A stretch of 64,000 nt of DNA from Herbaspirillum sp. ST 5-3 (GTDB lineage: Bacteria > Pseudomonadota > Gammaproteobacteria > Burkholderiales > Burkholderiaceae_D): NCBI RefSeq assembly GCF_004804275.1, contig NZ_STGI01000015.1, positions 62,001 through 126,000 on the forward strand, written 5' to 3'. Of the stretch, positions 1 through 8,834 are shown one piece after another. The notes below the pieces were generated by a model. That model did no database searches. It was not told the origin of the DNA and was given only the letters and a program-made list of their open reading frames with translations. Position 1 is the first letter of the stretch. Each line of letters begins with the position of its first letter. Made by a program: the position numbers and the translations under genes.

Positions 1-78
1 ACGCCGGAGCAGTGGAAGGAAGCGCGCGACCGCATCGAGGCGCAGAACAAGAAGGACCGCGAGCAGCGCACGGCCTGA
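1..78 (+). CDS. C-terminal fragment of an unidentified protein
   Basis: The first 25 codons in frame 1 are open from the window edge and end in TGA at 76-78. The fragment is highly charged (many E, K, R, Q) and probably helical. It points toward the convergent araC-type gene that ends at 86. Too little is present to assign a family. Confidence 0.6.
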   Translation, partial: TPEQWKEARDRIEAQNKKDREQRTA

Positions 79-85
79 GCCGCGG

Positions 86-1081
86 TCAATGCCCGATCGC
101 GGTTCGGTGATCCGCACGGGACAGGCTGGGCGGCGCGTCTTCAAATTTCTTCCAGACGCGCCGCAACTGCCGGCTCGAATGAAAGCCGGCCCGCTCCGCA
201 ACACGCTCCATGTCGAGCTGCGATTGCGTCAGCAGGTCGCGCGCCAGGGCAATGCGGATGCGGTGAAGATATTCCACCACGCCGGTGCCGGTATGCTCGC
301 GGAACAGCCGCGTCAGATGCCGTTCGCTGGTGCAGGCGATCTCCGCCAATTGCGCGTTGCTCCAGTCATTGGACGGATCGGCGACGATCGCATCCTGCAC
401 GCGGTGAATCGCCGGATGCAGGTGATTGCGATACGCGAGCCATGGCGACAACTGCGGATCGCTGCCGGTACGCCGCATGTAGATGACCATGTGCCGCGCA
501 ATCGCAGCGCTGCACGCGTAGCCGGCGATCTGCGCCACCACATGCAAGGTCAGGTCGATGCCGGCGGTTGCCCCGGCACTGCTGAAGGTCAATCCGTCTT
601 CAACGAAAATCCGGTTCTCCAGCACGTGCGCGCGCGGCGCGAGTTGGCGCAAGCGGTCGCAGTGCGCGTGATGCGTGGTGCACTGCTTTCCGTCCAGCAG
701 GCCGGCATATCCCGCCAGTTGCGCGCCGGAGCAAATGCTCAGCACGCGATGGCTCGACTTCACCATGCGCTGCAACCATGCGACGGTGGCCCGCGCCGCG
801 TCGCTGCTGAAATCATCGTCACTGCCGATGCAGGCGACGATGATCAGCATGGCATTGTCGGGAAGCGCATCCGGCAAGGGACTGAAGCCGGTGAGGCCCA
901 ATCCGATCGAGGTGTTGATATGCGATTCCGCGCTGATGTAGTGCACGCGAAAGTAGGGCGCCCTGCCGCCCTCTTCCGCGAAACGGTTCGCATAACGAAA
1001 GATTTCCGCAGGGCCGACCAGGTCGGTGGCGAACGTGCCGTCACGCAGCACGAAATAGACCGGGATCGTTTGATCTGACAT
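86..1081 (-). CDS. GlxA family transcriptional regulator (DJ-1/PfpI domain plus AraC HTH)
   Basis: This 331-residue protein has two domains. An N-terminal DJ-1/PfpI glutamine-amidotransferase-like domain (about 1-185) has the nucleophile-elbow sequence SICSGAQLAG. A C-terminal AraC-type double helix-turn-helix (about 225-325) contains ACTSERHLTRLFREHTG. GlxA-type proteins are transcription factors in which the amidase-like domain is thought to sense a ligand. I chose the ATG at 1081 because the family starts just before the first beta strand; an upstream in-frame ATG would add seven residues. The 5' end overlaps the 3' end of the preceding DJ-1 gene by 41 bases, which implies co-transcription. 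Its ligand and targets cannot be read from the sequence. Confidence 0.88.
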   Translation of the reverse strand: MSDQTIPVYFVLRDGTFATDLVGPAEIFRYANRFAEEGGRAPYFRVHYISAESHINTSIGLGLTGFSPLPDALPDNAMLIIVACIGSDDDFSSDAARATVAWLQRMVKSSHRVLSICSGAQLAGYAGLLDGKQCTTHHAHCDRLRQLAPRAHVLENRIFVEDGLTFSSAGATAGIDLTLHVVAQIAGYACSAAIARHMVIYMRRTGSDPQLSPWLAYRNHLHPAIHRVQDAIVADPSNDWSNAQLAEIACTSERHLTRLFREHTGTGVVEYLHRIRIALARDLLTQSQLDMERVAERAGFHSSRQLRRVWKKFEDAPPSLSRADHRTAIGH

Positions 1082-1688
1082 GTTCGGTGCTTCCATTGGC
1101 ATCCCATCGATATTCCATCTGTTTCGCCGTTGCCAGCGCCAGTTGCCGCCCCGCCAGCCGCTCGACCAGATGCAGGCTCATGTCGATGCCGGCCGAGATG
1201 CCGGCTGATGTCACTACTTTACCGCAGTCCACCCACGGCGCATCGCGCTGCACGCGCACGGCCGGATAGCGCCGCTGCAAGTCATCGCCATCCTCCCAGT
1301 GCGTGGTGGCGGGCAAGCCGTCCAGCAGCCCTGCTTCCGCGAGCAGGAATGCGCCGGTGCAGACCGATGCCGTGATCGTCGCGCTACGCGCCTGGGTGCG
1401 GATCCATGCGACCAGCTCCTTGTTGCCGAGCACGCCGGAGACATCGCCGCCCGGCACGATCAGCACGTCGATATCCGGCGAGGGTGGCGGCACACAATCC
1501 GGCAAGATTTTCATGCCGCCTCGCGCATGCACCGGCCGCATCCCGGGCGCGATCAGGAAACAGCGGAACAGCGGTGCCGCATGGCACATGCGCGCCTGCA
1601 CCCGCGATGCGGTGGAAAACACTTCAAAAGGACCGGCGAAGTCGAGAACTTCGACCTCGTCAAAAACCAGTATGCCTATGCTTAGCAT
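1041..1688 (-). CDS. DJ-1/PfpI family protein (isonitrile hydratase-like)
   Basis: This 215-residue single-domain protein has the DJ-1/PfpI fold. It starts with a typical IGILVFDEVEVLDFAGP strand and carries the nucleophile motif SVCTGAFLLAEAGLLDG, as in isonitrile hydratase (InhA) and related cysteine hydrolases. No helix-turn-helix follows, unlike its overlapping neighbour. The start at 1688 places the initiator directly before the first strand; longer readings run into the CACGGAA repeat region. It is first in a two-gene operon with the GlxA regulator. The substrate is unknown. Confidence 0.85.
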   Translation of the reverse strand: MLSIGILVFDEVEVLDFAGPFEVFSTASRVQARMCHAAPLFRCFLIAPGMRPVHARGGMKILPDCVPPPSPDIDVLIVPGGDVSGVLGNKELVAWIRTQARSATITASVCTGAFLLAEAGLLDGLPATTHWEDGDDLQRRYPAVRVQRDAPWVDCGKVVTSAGISAGIDMSLHLVERLAGRQLALATAKQMEYRWDANGSTEHVRSNDPGLFRAA

Positions 1689-1874
1689 GATTCGCCTCTC
1701 GTGTTGATGCCTTGTTATCTGCATCGTAGGAGACGGCGGCGCAAGTCGATAGACGCGCGGAAGACAAGAAGCGGACAAAAACGGACATGCGCCGGAGGAA
1801 GACTGGCGGTCCGCATAGATCAATATGCAAGCTATGTCTTGTCGCGCTGTCTTAGTGGTCGGAGCACGATGAGT

Positions 1875-1935
1875 GTCCACGGAAGACACGGAAATCGGCA
1901 GAGATTTTTCCGTGTCTTCCGTATTTTCCGTGGAC
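1875..1935. repeat. Short palindromic element with CACGGAA repeats, copy 1
   Basis: Ends GTCCACGGAA...TTCCGTGGAC are inverted, and both arms contain reiterated CACGGAA units spaced 9 bases apart (left arm 1875-1894, right arm about 1907-1935). The element lies in the intergenic space between the MBL gene stop (1967) and the DJ-1 gene start (1688). A second, longer copy is at 17749-17866. Read through, such elements produce spurious peptides rich in Thr-Glu-Asp, so they are not coding. Confidence 0.75.
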
Positions 1936-1966
1936 AAGATTTTCCGCGCTGTGGATGCCGGACAAC

Positions 1967-2875
1967 CTAATCCTTGTTGACGAGCTGATCGATATGCACC
2001 TGCGCGGCACCGGCGCGCACCAGTTGCGCAACGGTCCAGTGCGCGAGTTCGGACGGTGATTTGTGCAGGTAGCGCCGATTCGCTTCCTCAAACAGCGAGA
2101 TGCCGGACAGCAGCGACTCGAGTTGCGACAACGGAATGCTTTGCCTTTCCAGCAGCAGGAACTTGAGCAGCACCTTGACGGCATTCTGTGCATTGCGCAC
2201 CGGATCGCCGACGAAATAGTCGAGGCGCGAGAAGGCGGTATCGAGTGCCTTGCCGACCTCGGTGAACGGCGCGCCGTGGCCGGGAATCACATACTTCACG
2301 TCGAGCGAGGCGATCAGCTTGAGCGTGTCGCGCACTTCCGCGAATCCGGACGCGCCTTCGAGTTCGGGAAACACCACACCGAAGCCGTTCTCCCACAAGG
2401 CGTCGGCGGAAATCAGGATGCGCTCGTCGGGGCAGTAGAGGATCAGCGAATGCGGATCATGCCCCGGTGCGGCCAGCGCCTGCCATGTCATGTCGCCCAG
2501 CGTGAGGACATCGCCCGAGGCGATGGTGTCGTCGAAATCAAAACGCTCGCATTGCTGGCCGGTCGCCTTGTAGGTCAGCTCGTCATCATTCCAGGCACGC
2601 ACCTTGGCCGCCTCGGCGGCGGGAATGGCGGTGCGGCAGGCGAAAGCGCGCTGCAGGCTCGCATTGCCGCCGCAGTGGTCGGAATGCAGATGGGTGTTGA
2701 TCAGCAAATCGAGATGCCTGCCCTGCAGCGCGTTCCGCACCAGCGCCACGGTCTGCGCGGCATGCGTCACGTAGCCGCTGTCGACGAGAGCGGTGTGCTC
2801 ATGCCCGAGGAAGAGGATGTTGTTCGACGACAGCCAGCCGCGTTCGAACACGCGCATCGTTGCAGGCAGTTTCAT
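1967..2875 (-). CDS. MBL-fold metallo-hydrolase
   Basis: This 302-residue protein is a metallo-beta-lactamase-fold hydrolase with the zinc motif THLHSDHCGG (HxHxDH) near residue 90, and further ligands in APGHDPHS and IPGHGAPF. Start 2875 overlaps the preceding gene's stop by four bases (ATGA), indicating translational coupling. It is the last gene of the long minus-strand run. The substrate is unknown; members of this broad family act on thioesters, lactones or glutathione thioesters, and a thioester substrate would suit the catabolic neighbourhood (inference). Confidence 0.85.
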   Translation of the reverse strand: MKLPATMRVFERGWLSSNNILFLGHEHTALVDSGYVTHAAQTVALVRNALQGRHLDLLINTHLHSDHCGGNASLQRAFACRTAIPAAEAAKVRAWNDDELTYKATGQQCERFDFDDTIASGDVLTLGDMTWQALAAPGHDPHSLILYCPDERILISADALWENGFGVVFPELEGASGFAEVRDTLKLIASLDVKYVIPGHGAPFTEVGKALDTAFSRLDYFVGDPVRNAQNAVKVLLKFLLLERQSIPLSQLESLLSGISLFEEANRRYLHKSPSELAHWTVAQLVRAGAAQVHIDQLVNKD

Positions 2876-3321
2876 TTTTTCATCTGGTAAGCCAGGGAAA
2901 TCTTCGCGAACTCGACCAGCACCGCTTGCGAGCCGCCGTTGAACGTGGTGAAGGAATTCCCGGTGCGCACCACGAGGCGCGGCGGAAAAATCGCGCTCAG
3001 GAAGGGAATGCCGATCATCTTTGCGCTGCGGATATCGCGCCATTCGACGTGACGGTTGTACATCCAGCTTTGCGTGATGCCCTTCTCATCGACGGTGACG
3101 GTCGAGCGCAGGAACCAGTAGTAGCTGATCGCCAGCATCACCGCCGCGCCGAGCAGCAATGCCTTGACGCCGATCCCGTACTGCAGCAGCGGAAAGCGCG
3201 TGGCGATATTCACGCCGTACGCAGCGAGCAAGGCGGTCACCGCGGTGGCCAGCAATTTGAACCACGGGTTGTATGCGGGGCCGGAGACGGTGCGTTCCGG
3301 TTTGTAAAATTCGAATTTCAT
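2872..3321 (-). CDS. Small membrane protein of unknown function
   Basis: This 149-residue protein has two hydrophobic segments (about 20-40 and 46-66) followed by a soluble region with TVTVDEKGITQSWMY and EWRDIRSAKMI. This pattern resembles small PH-like or YcxB-type membrane proteins, but I do not assign a family. It overlaps the downstream MBL gene by four bases and follows the HCCA isomerase gene after four bases, so it is part of the operon. The start at 3321 gives a clean N-terminus. Confidence 0.7.
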   Translation of the reverse strand: MKFEFYKPERTVSGPAYNPWFKLLATAVTALLAAYGVNIATRFPLLQYGIGVKALLLGAAVMLAISYYWFLRSTVTVDEKGITQSWMYNRHVEWRDIRSAKMIGIPFLSAIFPPRLVVRTGNSFTTFNGGSQAVLVEFAKISLAYQMKK

Positions 3322-3325
3322 GGAG

Positions 3326-3952
3326 TTACCTGTTACGTTGTATGCCCTGCGGCAGGGTCTGCGCGCGCTTGAATGCGTCCGAGTCGAAGAACGGATCGCC
3401 ACGCAGATAAGCCATCAGCATGTCGGTCGAATCCAGCCCCCAGAAGCAACGATTATCCACGACTGCGGTCGGTACGCCAAATACTCCTGCCGCGACGGCC
3501 TGTTCGCCATTGCTGCGCAACTGCTGTTTCACTTCCGGCGCGTTCAGCATTTCCGGGCTTGCATGCAATTCCCGCAACAGTTCCTGCCAGTTGGCCTCCT
3601 CCGTCGGCAGCTTGCCTTCGCGCCAAACGTAACGGAACAGACGGTGCACCACCTCCGGCGTAATCCCAAGCGCAATGCACAGGCGCAGCAGCGGCAAGGG
3701 ATTGAACGGATGGTGCGCCGGCGGCTGCATAGTGATGCCGTGCTTGTGCGCCAGCCAGGCGCAATGCTCGTAGGTCCAGGTGCGCTTGGGCAGAATTTCG
3801 GCGGGGCCCTTGTTGTCCCAATGCTGCAACAGGCCGGCGAACAGGACGGGCTTGAAATTGACCTGCACGTCGGCGGGCAGCGTGTGCAGCAGCTCGCTCT
3901 GCAGATAGGAGAAGGGTGAAATGAAATCGAAATACCAGTCGAGTTGCTTCAT
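3326..3952 (-). CDS. 2-hydroxychromene-2-carboxylate isomerase family protein (DsbA-like fold)
   Basis: This 208-residue protein has the thioredoxin/DsbA-like fold of the HCCA isomerase (NahD) and kappa-class GST family. The N-terminus WYFDFISPFSYL carries the conserved FD(F/L)xSPxxY glutathione-site motif, and GVFGVPTAVVD supplies the cis-proline loop. Family members isomerise aromatic intermediates using glutathione. There is no naphthalene pathway here, so the real substrate is open. A paralogue lies at 18300-18905. Confidence 0.85.
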   Translation of the reverse strand: MKQLDWYFDFISPFSYLQSELLHTLPADVQVNFKPVLFAGLLQHWDNKGPAEILPKRTWTYEHCAWLAHKHGITMQPPAHHPFNPLPLLRLCIALGITPEVVHRLFRYVWREGKLPTEEANWQELLRELHASPEMLNAPEVKQQLRSNGEQAVAAGVFGVPTAVVDNRCFWGLDSTDMLMAYLRGDPFFDSDAFKRAQTLPQGIQRNR

Positions 3953-3989
3953 CGATTGCCTGCCTTTCGGTAATCAAATTGCGCCGTGA

Positions 3990-4190
3990 TCAGAACAATG
4001 CTTCCCGCCGCCTTCTGATCTCCACCCACACCTGCCGCTTCATCTCTTCCGTCGCGGTGCTCCACAGCGCGATCTCATCGATGCTGCGCAAGCATCCCTC
4101 GCACAAGCCGGTCTGCGGATTCATCCTGCAGATGCTGATGCAGGGCGACGGCACCTTGCCGGTATCGGACGCCGGGTCGAAATCGATCAT
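3990..4190 (-). CDS. DUF1289 family small cysteine-rich protein
   Basis: This 66-residue protein has the DUF1289 pattern CISICRMN-x-TGLCEGCLRSIDEI, with four cysteines that could bind a metal or Fe-S centre, followed by a Trp-rich helical tail. The ATG at 4190 shares one base with the stop of the upstream thioesterase (TGATG); a GTG three bases earlier is an alternative start. The function of DUF1289 proteins is not established. Its position among acyl-CoA genes is conserved only by operon structure here. Confidence 0.88.
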   Translation of the reverse strand: MIDFDPASDTGKVPSPCISICRMNPQTGLCEGCLRSIDEIALWSTATEEMKRQVWVEIRRRREALF

Positions 4191-4624
4191 CACGCGACGG
4201 CGCTCGCCCTGGCCTTTTTCTCCTCCAGCCTGGCGTTGAATTTCTCGGGCAGGATGATCACGCGCTCATGCACGCCTTCGGTGATCTTGTCCATGCCGTC
4301 CCAGGCCTCGAGCGAGAACTTCACGCGTCGTCCGTCGACCTCGGTCACCTTGCCGCGGATCTGCAAGGTCATGCCCGGCGGCGTCGCCGCGAGATGGGAG
4401 AAATTGACATGCACGCCGACGCTCTGCTCGCGCGGCCAGTCGACGTAGGGCATGATGCCATTGACGCAGGCCAGCTCCATCATGCCGACCATGTAGCCGG
4501 TCGCGAGCACATCCGGCATGTCGCGGCAGAACGCGGTGTCGTGATAGAGCTGCGGCACGGTCGAGCGCTCCGGCACGACATAGGTCCATTCAAATGCAAT
4601 ACCTGGTTTGAGATCCGGGCTCAT
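4190..4624 (-). CDS. Hotdog-fold thioesterase family protein
   Basis: This 144-residue protein starts with PGIAFEWTYVVPERSTVPQLYHD and contains VGMMELACVNGI, typical of the thioesterase superfamily that includes fluoroacetyl-CoA thioesterase-like proteins. Such proteins hydrolyse acyl-CoA thioesters and may protect CoA pools. It lies between the ybaK-like gene (24-base gap) and the DUF1289 gene (one-base overlap). Substrate specificity cannot be read from sequence. Confidence 0.8.
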   Translation of the reverse strand: MSPDLKPGIAFEWTYVVPERSTVPQLYHDTAFCRDMPDVLATGYMVGMMELACVNGIMPYVDWPREQSVGVHVNFSHLAATPPGMTLQIRGKVTEVDGRRVKFSLEAWDGMDKITEGVHERVIILPEKFNARLEEKKARASAVA

Positions 4625-4648
4625 CTTGTCTCCTTCTTGTGTTTCTTT

Positions 4649-5152
4649 TCAGGCGGTCGCTTTCAGTGCCACGTCGGCCACCGGCGCACCCGTCATCTTC
4701 AGCAACTGTTGCGGCGTCAGGTTGAATACCGCGTGTGGATGTCCGGCCGCGGCCCAGACGCTGTCGAGCTTGAGCAGATCCTCATCGACCAGCATCACGG
4801 TCTTCTGCAGATGCCCGATCGGACAGACGCCGCCGATCGCGTAACCGATGCGTTCCTTGACGAATTTCGCATCGGCCTTGCCGAGCGCACCGACGATCGC
4901 GGCGACTTTCTTTTCATCGACGCGGTTGGCGCCGCTGGCCACCACCATCACCGCCGCGTCGTCGGACAGGCGGCGGAAGACGATGGACTTGGCGATTTCG
5001 GCGACGCTGCAACCAAGGCCGGCGGCAGCTTCGGCAGAGGTCTTGCCGGTTTCAGGCAGCATCACGACCGGCTTGTCGTGACCGATCGCGCGCAGCAGGT
5101 CGGCCACGCGTTGCGCGGTGTCGGGCAGTTTTTCTTGTGTTGAATCGTACAT
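4649..5152 (-). CDS. YbaK/EbsC family aminoacyl-tRNA deacylase
   Basis: This 167-residue protein belongs to the YbaK/ProX-like editing family that hydrolyses mischarged aminoacyl-tRNAs. Diagnostic segments are CSVAEIAKSIVF, containing the conserved lysine, VVASGANRVDEKK, and IGGVCPIGH, which forms the GxxxP(I/F)G-like loop. The length is normal for stand-alone editing proteins. It is seven bases from the UDG-family gene stop on one side and 24 bases from the thioesterase on the other. Which tRNA it edits (Cys, Pro or Ala type) is not clear. Confidence 0.87.
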   Translation of the reverse strand: MYDSTQEKLPDTAQRVADLLRAIGHDKPVVMLPETGKTSAEAAAGLGCSVAEIAKSIVFRRLSDDAAVMVVASGANRVDEKKVAAIVGALGKADAKFVKERIGYAIGGVCPIGHLQKTVMLVDEDLLKLDSVWAAAGHPHAVFNLTPQQLLKMTGAPVADVALKATA

Positions 5153-5158
5153 GTGGTT

Positions 5159-5749
5159 TCAATCCGTGATCAGCAGGGCGACGCGGCGGCGCAATTCGGG
5201 CAGCAAGTCGCGTTCGAACCAGGGGTTTTTCTTCCACCAGGACTGGTTGCGCGGACTCGGATGCGGCAGCGGAAAATACCGCGGCAGATATTCCTTCCAG
5301 GCCGCGACCGTCTCGGTCAGGGTCGGCTTGCCATTTTCGCGCAAATAGAACTCTTGTGCATATCGGCCGATCAGCAGGGTCAGTTGCAAGTTCGGCATCG
5401 CCGTGAGCAGGCGCGGATGCCAGGCCGGCGCGCATTCCGCGCGCGGAGGAAGGTCGCCGCTCTTGCCCTTGCCGGGGTAGCAGAATGCCGTCGGCACGAT
5501 CGCGACCTGCTGCGCATCGTAGAACACATCGCGCGACAGGCCGAGCCAGTCGCGCAACCGGTCGCCGGAGGGATCATTCCACGGGATGCCGGTGTCATGC
5601 ACGCGCTTGCCGGGTGCCTGTCCGACGATCAGCAGGCGCGCACTCGCACCTGCCTGCACCACCGGACGCGGACCATGCGGCAAATGCAGCTCGCACAGCC
5701 GGCAGGCGCGGATTTCCGTCAGCAGCGACGGTAACTTGCGATGACTCAC
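5159..5749 (-). CDS. Uracil-DNA glycosylase family protein
   Basis: This 196-residue protein has UDG-superfamily motif A GQAPGKRVHDTG and motif B HPSPRN near the C-terminus. An N-terminal CRLCELHLPHG keeps two cysteines in a CxxC arrangement, but the other cysteines of the Fe-S UDG families are not obviously present. It probably excises uracil or related lesions, or is a UDG-fold protein of other function. The start codon is GTG at 5749. It sits 24 bases after liuE, apparently read through from the liu genes. Confidence 0.83.
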   Translation of the reverse strand: MSHRKLPSLLTEIRACRLCELHLPHGPRPVVQAGASARLLIVGQAPGKRVHDTGIPWNDPSGDRLRDWLGLSRDVFYDAQQVAIVPTAFCYPGKGKSGDLPPRAECAPAWHPRLLTAMPNLQLTLLIGRYAQEFYLRENGKPTLTETVAAWKEYLPRYFPLPHPSPRNQSWWKKNPWFERDLLPELRRRVALLITD

Positions 5750-5773
5750 CTTCCCGGTATTCCCTGCGCTTTC

Positions 5774-6682
5774 CTATCCTGCGCGCTTGGCGGCAATCGC
5801 ATTGCCGGCACGACTGACCGCCTTGCGGCCGAGGTGTTGCGAGATGAACTGCCCCGCATCGACCACCTTGTCGAGGTCGATGCCGGTATCGACGCCGAGA
5901 CCGTTCATCATGTACAACACGTCTTCCGTCGAGACATTGCCGGTTGCGCCCTTGGCGTAAGGGCAACCGCCCAGTCCCGCGACCGAGGAATGGAAGGTCG
6001 CGATGCCGACTTCCATGCTGGCGTAGATATTCGCCAATGCCTGTCCGTAGGTGTCGTGGAAATGGCCGGACAGTTGCGCGATCGGGAATTCCTGCGCTGC
6101 CCGCTCCATCACGGCCTGCACCTTTTTCGGCGTGCCCACGCCGATGGTGTCGGCGATGTCGATTTCATCACAGCCCAGTTCGCGCAGGCGGCGCACCACA
6201 TCGGCCACGCTCTCCGGCGAGACTTCGCCCTGGTAGGGGCAGCCGAAGGAACAGCTGATGCTGCCGCGCAGGCGGATCTTGTTTTGCTTGGCCGCCTCCG
6301 CCACTTCGCGAAAGCGTTCGATGGATTCCGCGATCGAACAATTGATGTTCTTCTGCGAGAACGCTTCCGACGCCGCACCGAAGATCACCACTTCATCGGC
6401 TTTCGCCGCAAGCGCCGCTTCGAAGCCCTTCATGTTCGGCGTCAGCACGGAATAGATGACACCCGGCTTGCGCCGGATGCGTGCCATCACTTCCGCCGAG
6501 GTGGCCATCTGCGGCACCCATTTCGGCGAGACGAAGGACGCGGCTTCGATGTTGACGAAGCCGGCATCGGTCAGGCGGTCGACCAGCTCTACCTTGACGT
6601 CGGCGGAAATGGTTTCCTTCTCGTTCTGCAGGCCGTCGCGCGGACCGACCTCGACGATCTTTACCTTGTTCGGCAATCCCAT
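5774..6682 (-). CDS. liuE: Hydroxymethylglutaryl-CoA lyase
   Basis: This 302-residue HMGL-like TIM-barrel enzyme cleaves HMG-CoA to acetoacetate and acetyl-CoA, the last step of leucine degradation. It has VEVGPRDGLQNE at the N-terminus (catalytic Arg/Asp), ISCSFGCPYQGEV, HFHDTYGQALANIY (metal ligands) and the loop GLGGCPYAKGATGNV with its active-site cysteine. The ATG at 6682 sits six bases from AAGGAG, which decides the start over an ATG six bases upstream. It is 13 bases downstream of liuD. Confidence 0.95.
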   Translation of the reverse strand: MGLPNKVKIVEVGPRDGLQNEKETISADVKVELVDRLTDAGFVNIEAASFVSPKWVPQMATSAEVMARIRRKPGVIYSVLTPNMKGFEAALAAKADEVVIFGAASEAFSQKNINCSIAESIERFREVAEAAKQNKIRLRGSISCSFGCPYQGEVSPESVADVVRRLRELGCDEIDIADTIGVGTPKKVQAVMERAAQEFPIAQLSGHFHDTYGQALANIYASMEVGIATFHSSVAGLGGCPYAKGATGNVSTEDVLYMMNGLGVDTGIDLDKVVDAGQFISQHLGRKAVSRAGNAIAAKRAG

Positions 6683-6695
6683 GTGCATCTCCTTC

Positions 6696-8711
6696 TCAGG
6701 CAGCCTTGAAGGCGAGCAGCTGCGCACCCTCGCTCACCTGGTCACCGACCGCATACAGCAGGTCTTCCACCGTGCCGTTTGCGGGCGCGGCAATGGTGTG
6801 CTCCATCTTCATCGCTTCCATGATCAGCAGCGGCTCGCCCTTTTCGACGCTCCTGCCCTTGTCGACCAGCACTGCGACGATCTTGCCCGGCATCGGCGCG
6901 GTGAGGCGACCGCCTTCCGCTTCCGCTTCGCCCGCATGTGCCAGCGGATCGTTGTAGTTCAGCGGGAAATGCGCGCCGCCGGTGAATACATGGAACATCT
7001 CGCCGTCGCGCACCACGGTGCCGCGCACCGTCGCACCGTCGAGCTTGATGACCAGATGATCGTCCTTGCGCTCGACCAGGGTCATCGCGGAAGAGTCCGC
7101 GCCGAGCGTCAACGACCAGCCCGCGTCACGATATCCGACTGCCACCGGGTAAGCGCTTGCTTCGTCGGCAAAGTCCAGCTGCCGCAACAGCGTGCCGTTC
7201 ATGCGCCATCCGCTGGTGTCGGCCCAGGGATCGTTGGCGGCCGCGTCGGCACTCCGCTCCGAGGTGAGGAGCGATGCTGCCGCGAGTGCGAGCACCTGCA
7301 TGGCGACCGGCTGCGTCGGCGGGAACAAGGCCGCGTGATGGCGTTCGATCAGGCCGGTGTCGAGGTCGGCGTGGGAGAACGGCTGGCTTTCCACCAGACG
7401 CTTGAGGAAGGCGACGTTGGTGGCGAGGCCGACGATCTGGTATTCCGACAAGGCCTGCGCCATGTGGCCCAGCGCTTCCGCACGGTCCTTGCCCCAGACG
7501 ATGAGCTTGGCGATCATCGGGTCGTAGAACGGCGAAATCGCGTCCCCCTCGCGCACGCCGGAATCGATGCGAACAGCAGCAGGCTCGGTGGCAATGCTGC
7601 CCTTTCCGAGCTCAAAGCTCACGGCCTGCGGCGTGCACATGTGACGCAGCGTGCCGATCGACGGCAGGAAGCCTTTCTCCGGATTCTCGGCGTAGATGCG
7701 CGCTTCCAGCGCGTGTCCGTGGATCTTCAGTTCGTCCTGCTTCTTCGGCAGCGCTTCGCCCGAGGCGACCCGCAACTGCCATTCCACCAGGTCGAGGCCG
7801 GTGATCATTTCCGTCACCGGATGTTCGACCTGCAGGCGGGTATTCATTTCCATGAAGTAGAAGGAGCCGTCCTGATTGGCGATGAACTCGACCGTGCCGG
7901 CGCCGACGTAACCGACTGCCTTGGCCGCGGCAACCGCGGCTTCACCCATCGCGCAACGCCGCTCGGACGTCATGCCCGGCGCGGGCGCTTCTTCCAGTAC
8001 TTTCTGATGGCGCCGCTGCACCGAGCAGTCGCGCTCGAACAGGTAGACGCAATCGCCCTTGGTGTCGGCGAACACCTGGATCTCGATGTGGCGCGGACGT
8101 GTCAGATATTTTTCGACCAGCACCTTGTCGTCGCCGAAGCTGTTGATCGCTTCGCGCTTGCAGGAGTCGAGCGCGGCCTTGAAGTCGGCGCTTTTCTCGA
8201 CGATGCGCATGCCCTTGCCGCCGCCGCCCGCGCTGGCCTTCAGCAGCACCGGGTAGCCGATCTTGTCGGCCTGCTCCTGCAGGAAGTCGGCTTCCTGACG
8301 GTCGCCGTGATAGCCGGGCACCAGCGGCACGTCCGCCTTTTCCATCAGCGCCTTCGCCGCAGACTTGGAACCCATCGCGCGGATCGCCGAAGCCGGCGGG
8401 CCGATGAAGACCAGGCCGGCCTTGGCGCAGGCTTCCGCGAACTCCTCGTTCTCGGACAGGAAGCCGTAGCCGGGGTGGATCGCCTGTGCGCCGGTGGCGA
8501 GCGCGACTTCGATGATCTTGTCGGCGCGCAGGTAGCTTTCCTTCGCGGGCGCCGGCCCGATCAGCACGGATTCATCGCATACGGCAACGTGTTTGGCGTT
8601 GGCGTCCGCTTCCGAATACACCGCGACGGTTTTGACGCCCAGTCGGTGTGCGGTTGCGGCAACACGGCAAGCGATCTCGCCGCGGTTTGCAATCAGGATT
8701 TTGGTGAACAC
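6696..8711 (-). CDS. liuD: Methylcrotonyl-CoA carboxylase biotin-containing alpha subunit
   Basis: This 671-residue protein holds a biotin carboxylase domain (about 1-445: KILIANRGEIACRV, ATP-grasp loop KASAGGGGKGMRIV, catalytic EMNTRLQVEH) and a C-terminal biotinyl domain with EAMKMEH (Lys635). With the liuB product it carboxylates 3-methylcrotonyl-CoA. The start is GTG at 8711, preceded by AAAGGAG at five bases; an upstream extension lacks family similarity. The position directly behind bioB ties cofactor synthesis to the apoenzyme. Confidence 0.95.
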   Translation of the reverse strand: MFTKILIANRGEIACRVAATAHRLGVKTVAVYSEADANAKHVAVCDESVLIGPAPAKESYLRADKIIEVALATGAQAIHPGYGFLSENEEFAEACAKAGLVFIGPPASAIRAMGSKSAAKALMEKADVPLVPGYHGDRQEADFLQEQADKIGYPVLLKASAGGGGKGMRIVEKSADFKAALDSCKREAINSFGDDKVLVEKYLTRPRHIEIQVFADTKGDCVYLFERDCSVQRRHQKVLEEAPAPGMTSERRCAMGEAAVAAAKAVGYVGAGTVEFIANQDGSFYFMEMNTRLQVEHPVTEMITGLDLVEWQLRVASGEALPKKQDELKIHGHALEARIYAENPEKGFLPSIGTLRHMCTPQAVSFELGKGSIATEPAAVRIDSGVREGDAISPFYDPMIAKLIVWGKDRAEALGHMAQALSEYQIVGLATNVAFLKRLVESQPFSHADLDTGLIERHHAALFPPTQPVAMQVLALAAASLLTSERSADAAANDPWADTSGWRMNGTLLRQLDFADEASAYPVAVGYRDAGWSLTLGADSSAMTLVERKDDHLVIKLDGATVRGTVVRDGEMFHVFTGGAHFPLNYNDPLAHAGEAEAEGGRLTAPMPGKIVAVLVDKGRSVEKGEPLLIMEAMKMEHTIAAPANGTVEDLLYAVGDQVSEGAQLLAFKAA

Positions 8712-8802
8712 GCTTGCTCCTTTGAGCGCTTGCCCCGGCGGGTAGCCAAGGCAGGCGACGGGTTGTTTTATTGGTGGTAAATCTTCCCTGCCATCCCTCA
8801 CC

Positions 8803-8817
8803 CTGAAGGGGAGGGAA
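8803..8817. repeat. Short GC-rich intergenic hairpin
   Basis: TCCCTCACCC-TGAA-GGGGAGGGA can form a short stem with one bulge between bioB (stop 8835) and liuD (start 8711). Two longer hairpins of similar design separate other gene pairs of this run (13160-13187, 20809-20840). There is no T-run, so it is not a strong intrinsic terminator. Confidence 0.4.
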
Positions 8818-8834
8818 TGTTCTTGATGACTAAA

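Noticed and set aside
1689-1937. N-terminal extension of the DJ-1 gene through the CACGGAA repeat
   Set aside because: The extra 83 residues include the translated repeat (Thr-Glu-Asp rich) and lack similarity to the DJ-1 fold; the ATG at 1688 is the natural start.
6456-8780. 774-codon plus-strand frame antisense to liuD
   Set aside because: liuD is certain from its biotin carboxylase and biotinyl motifs; the opposite frame has no family features.
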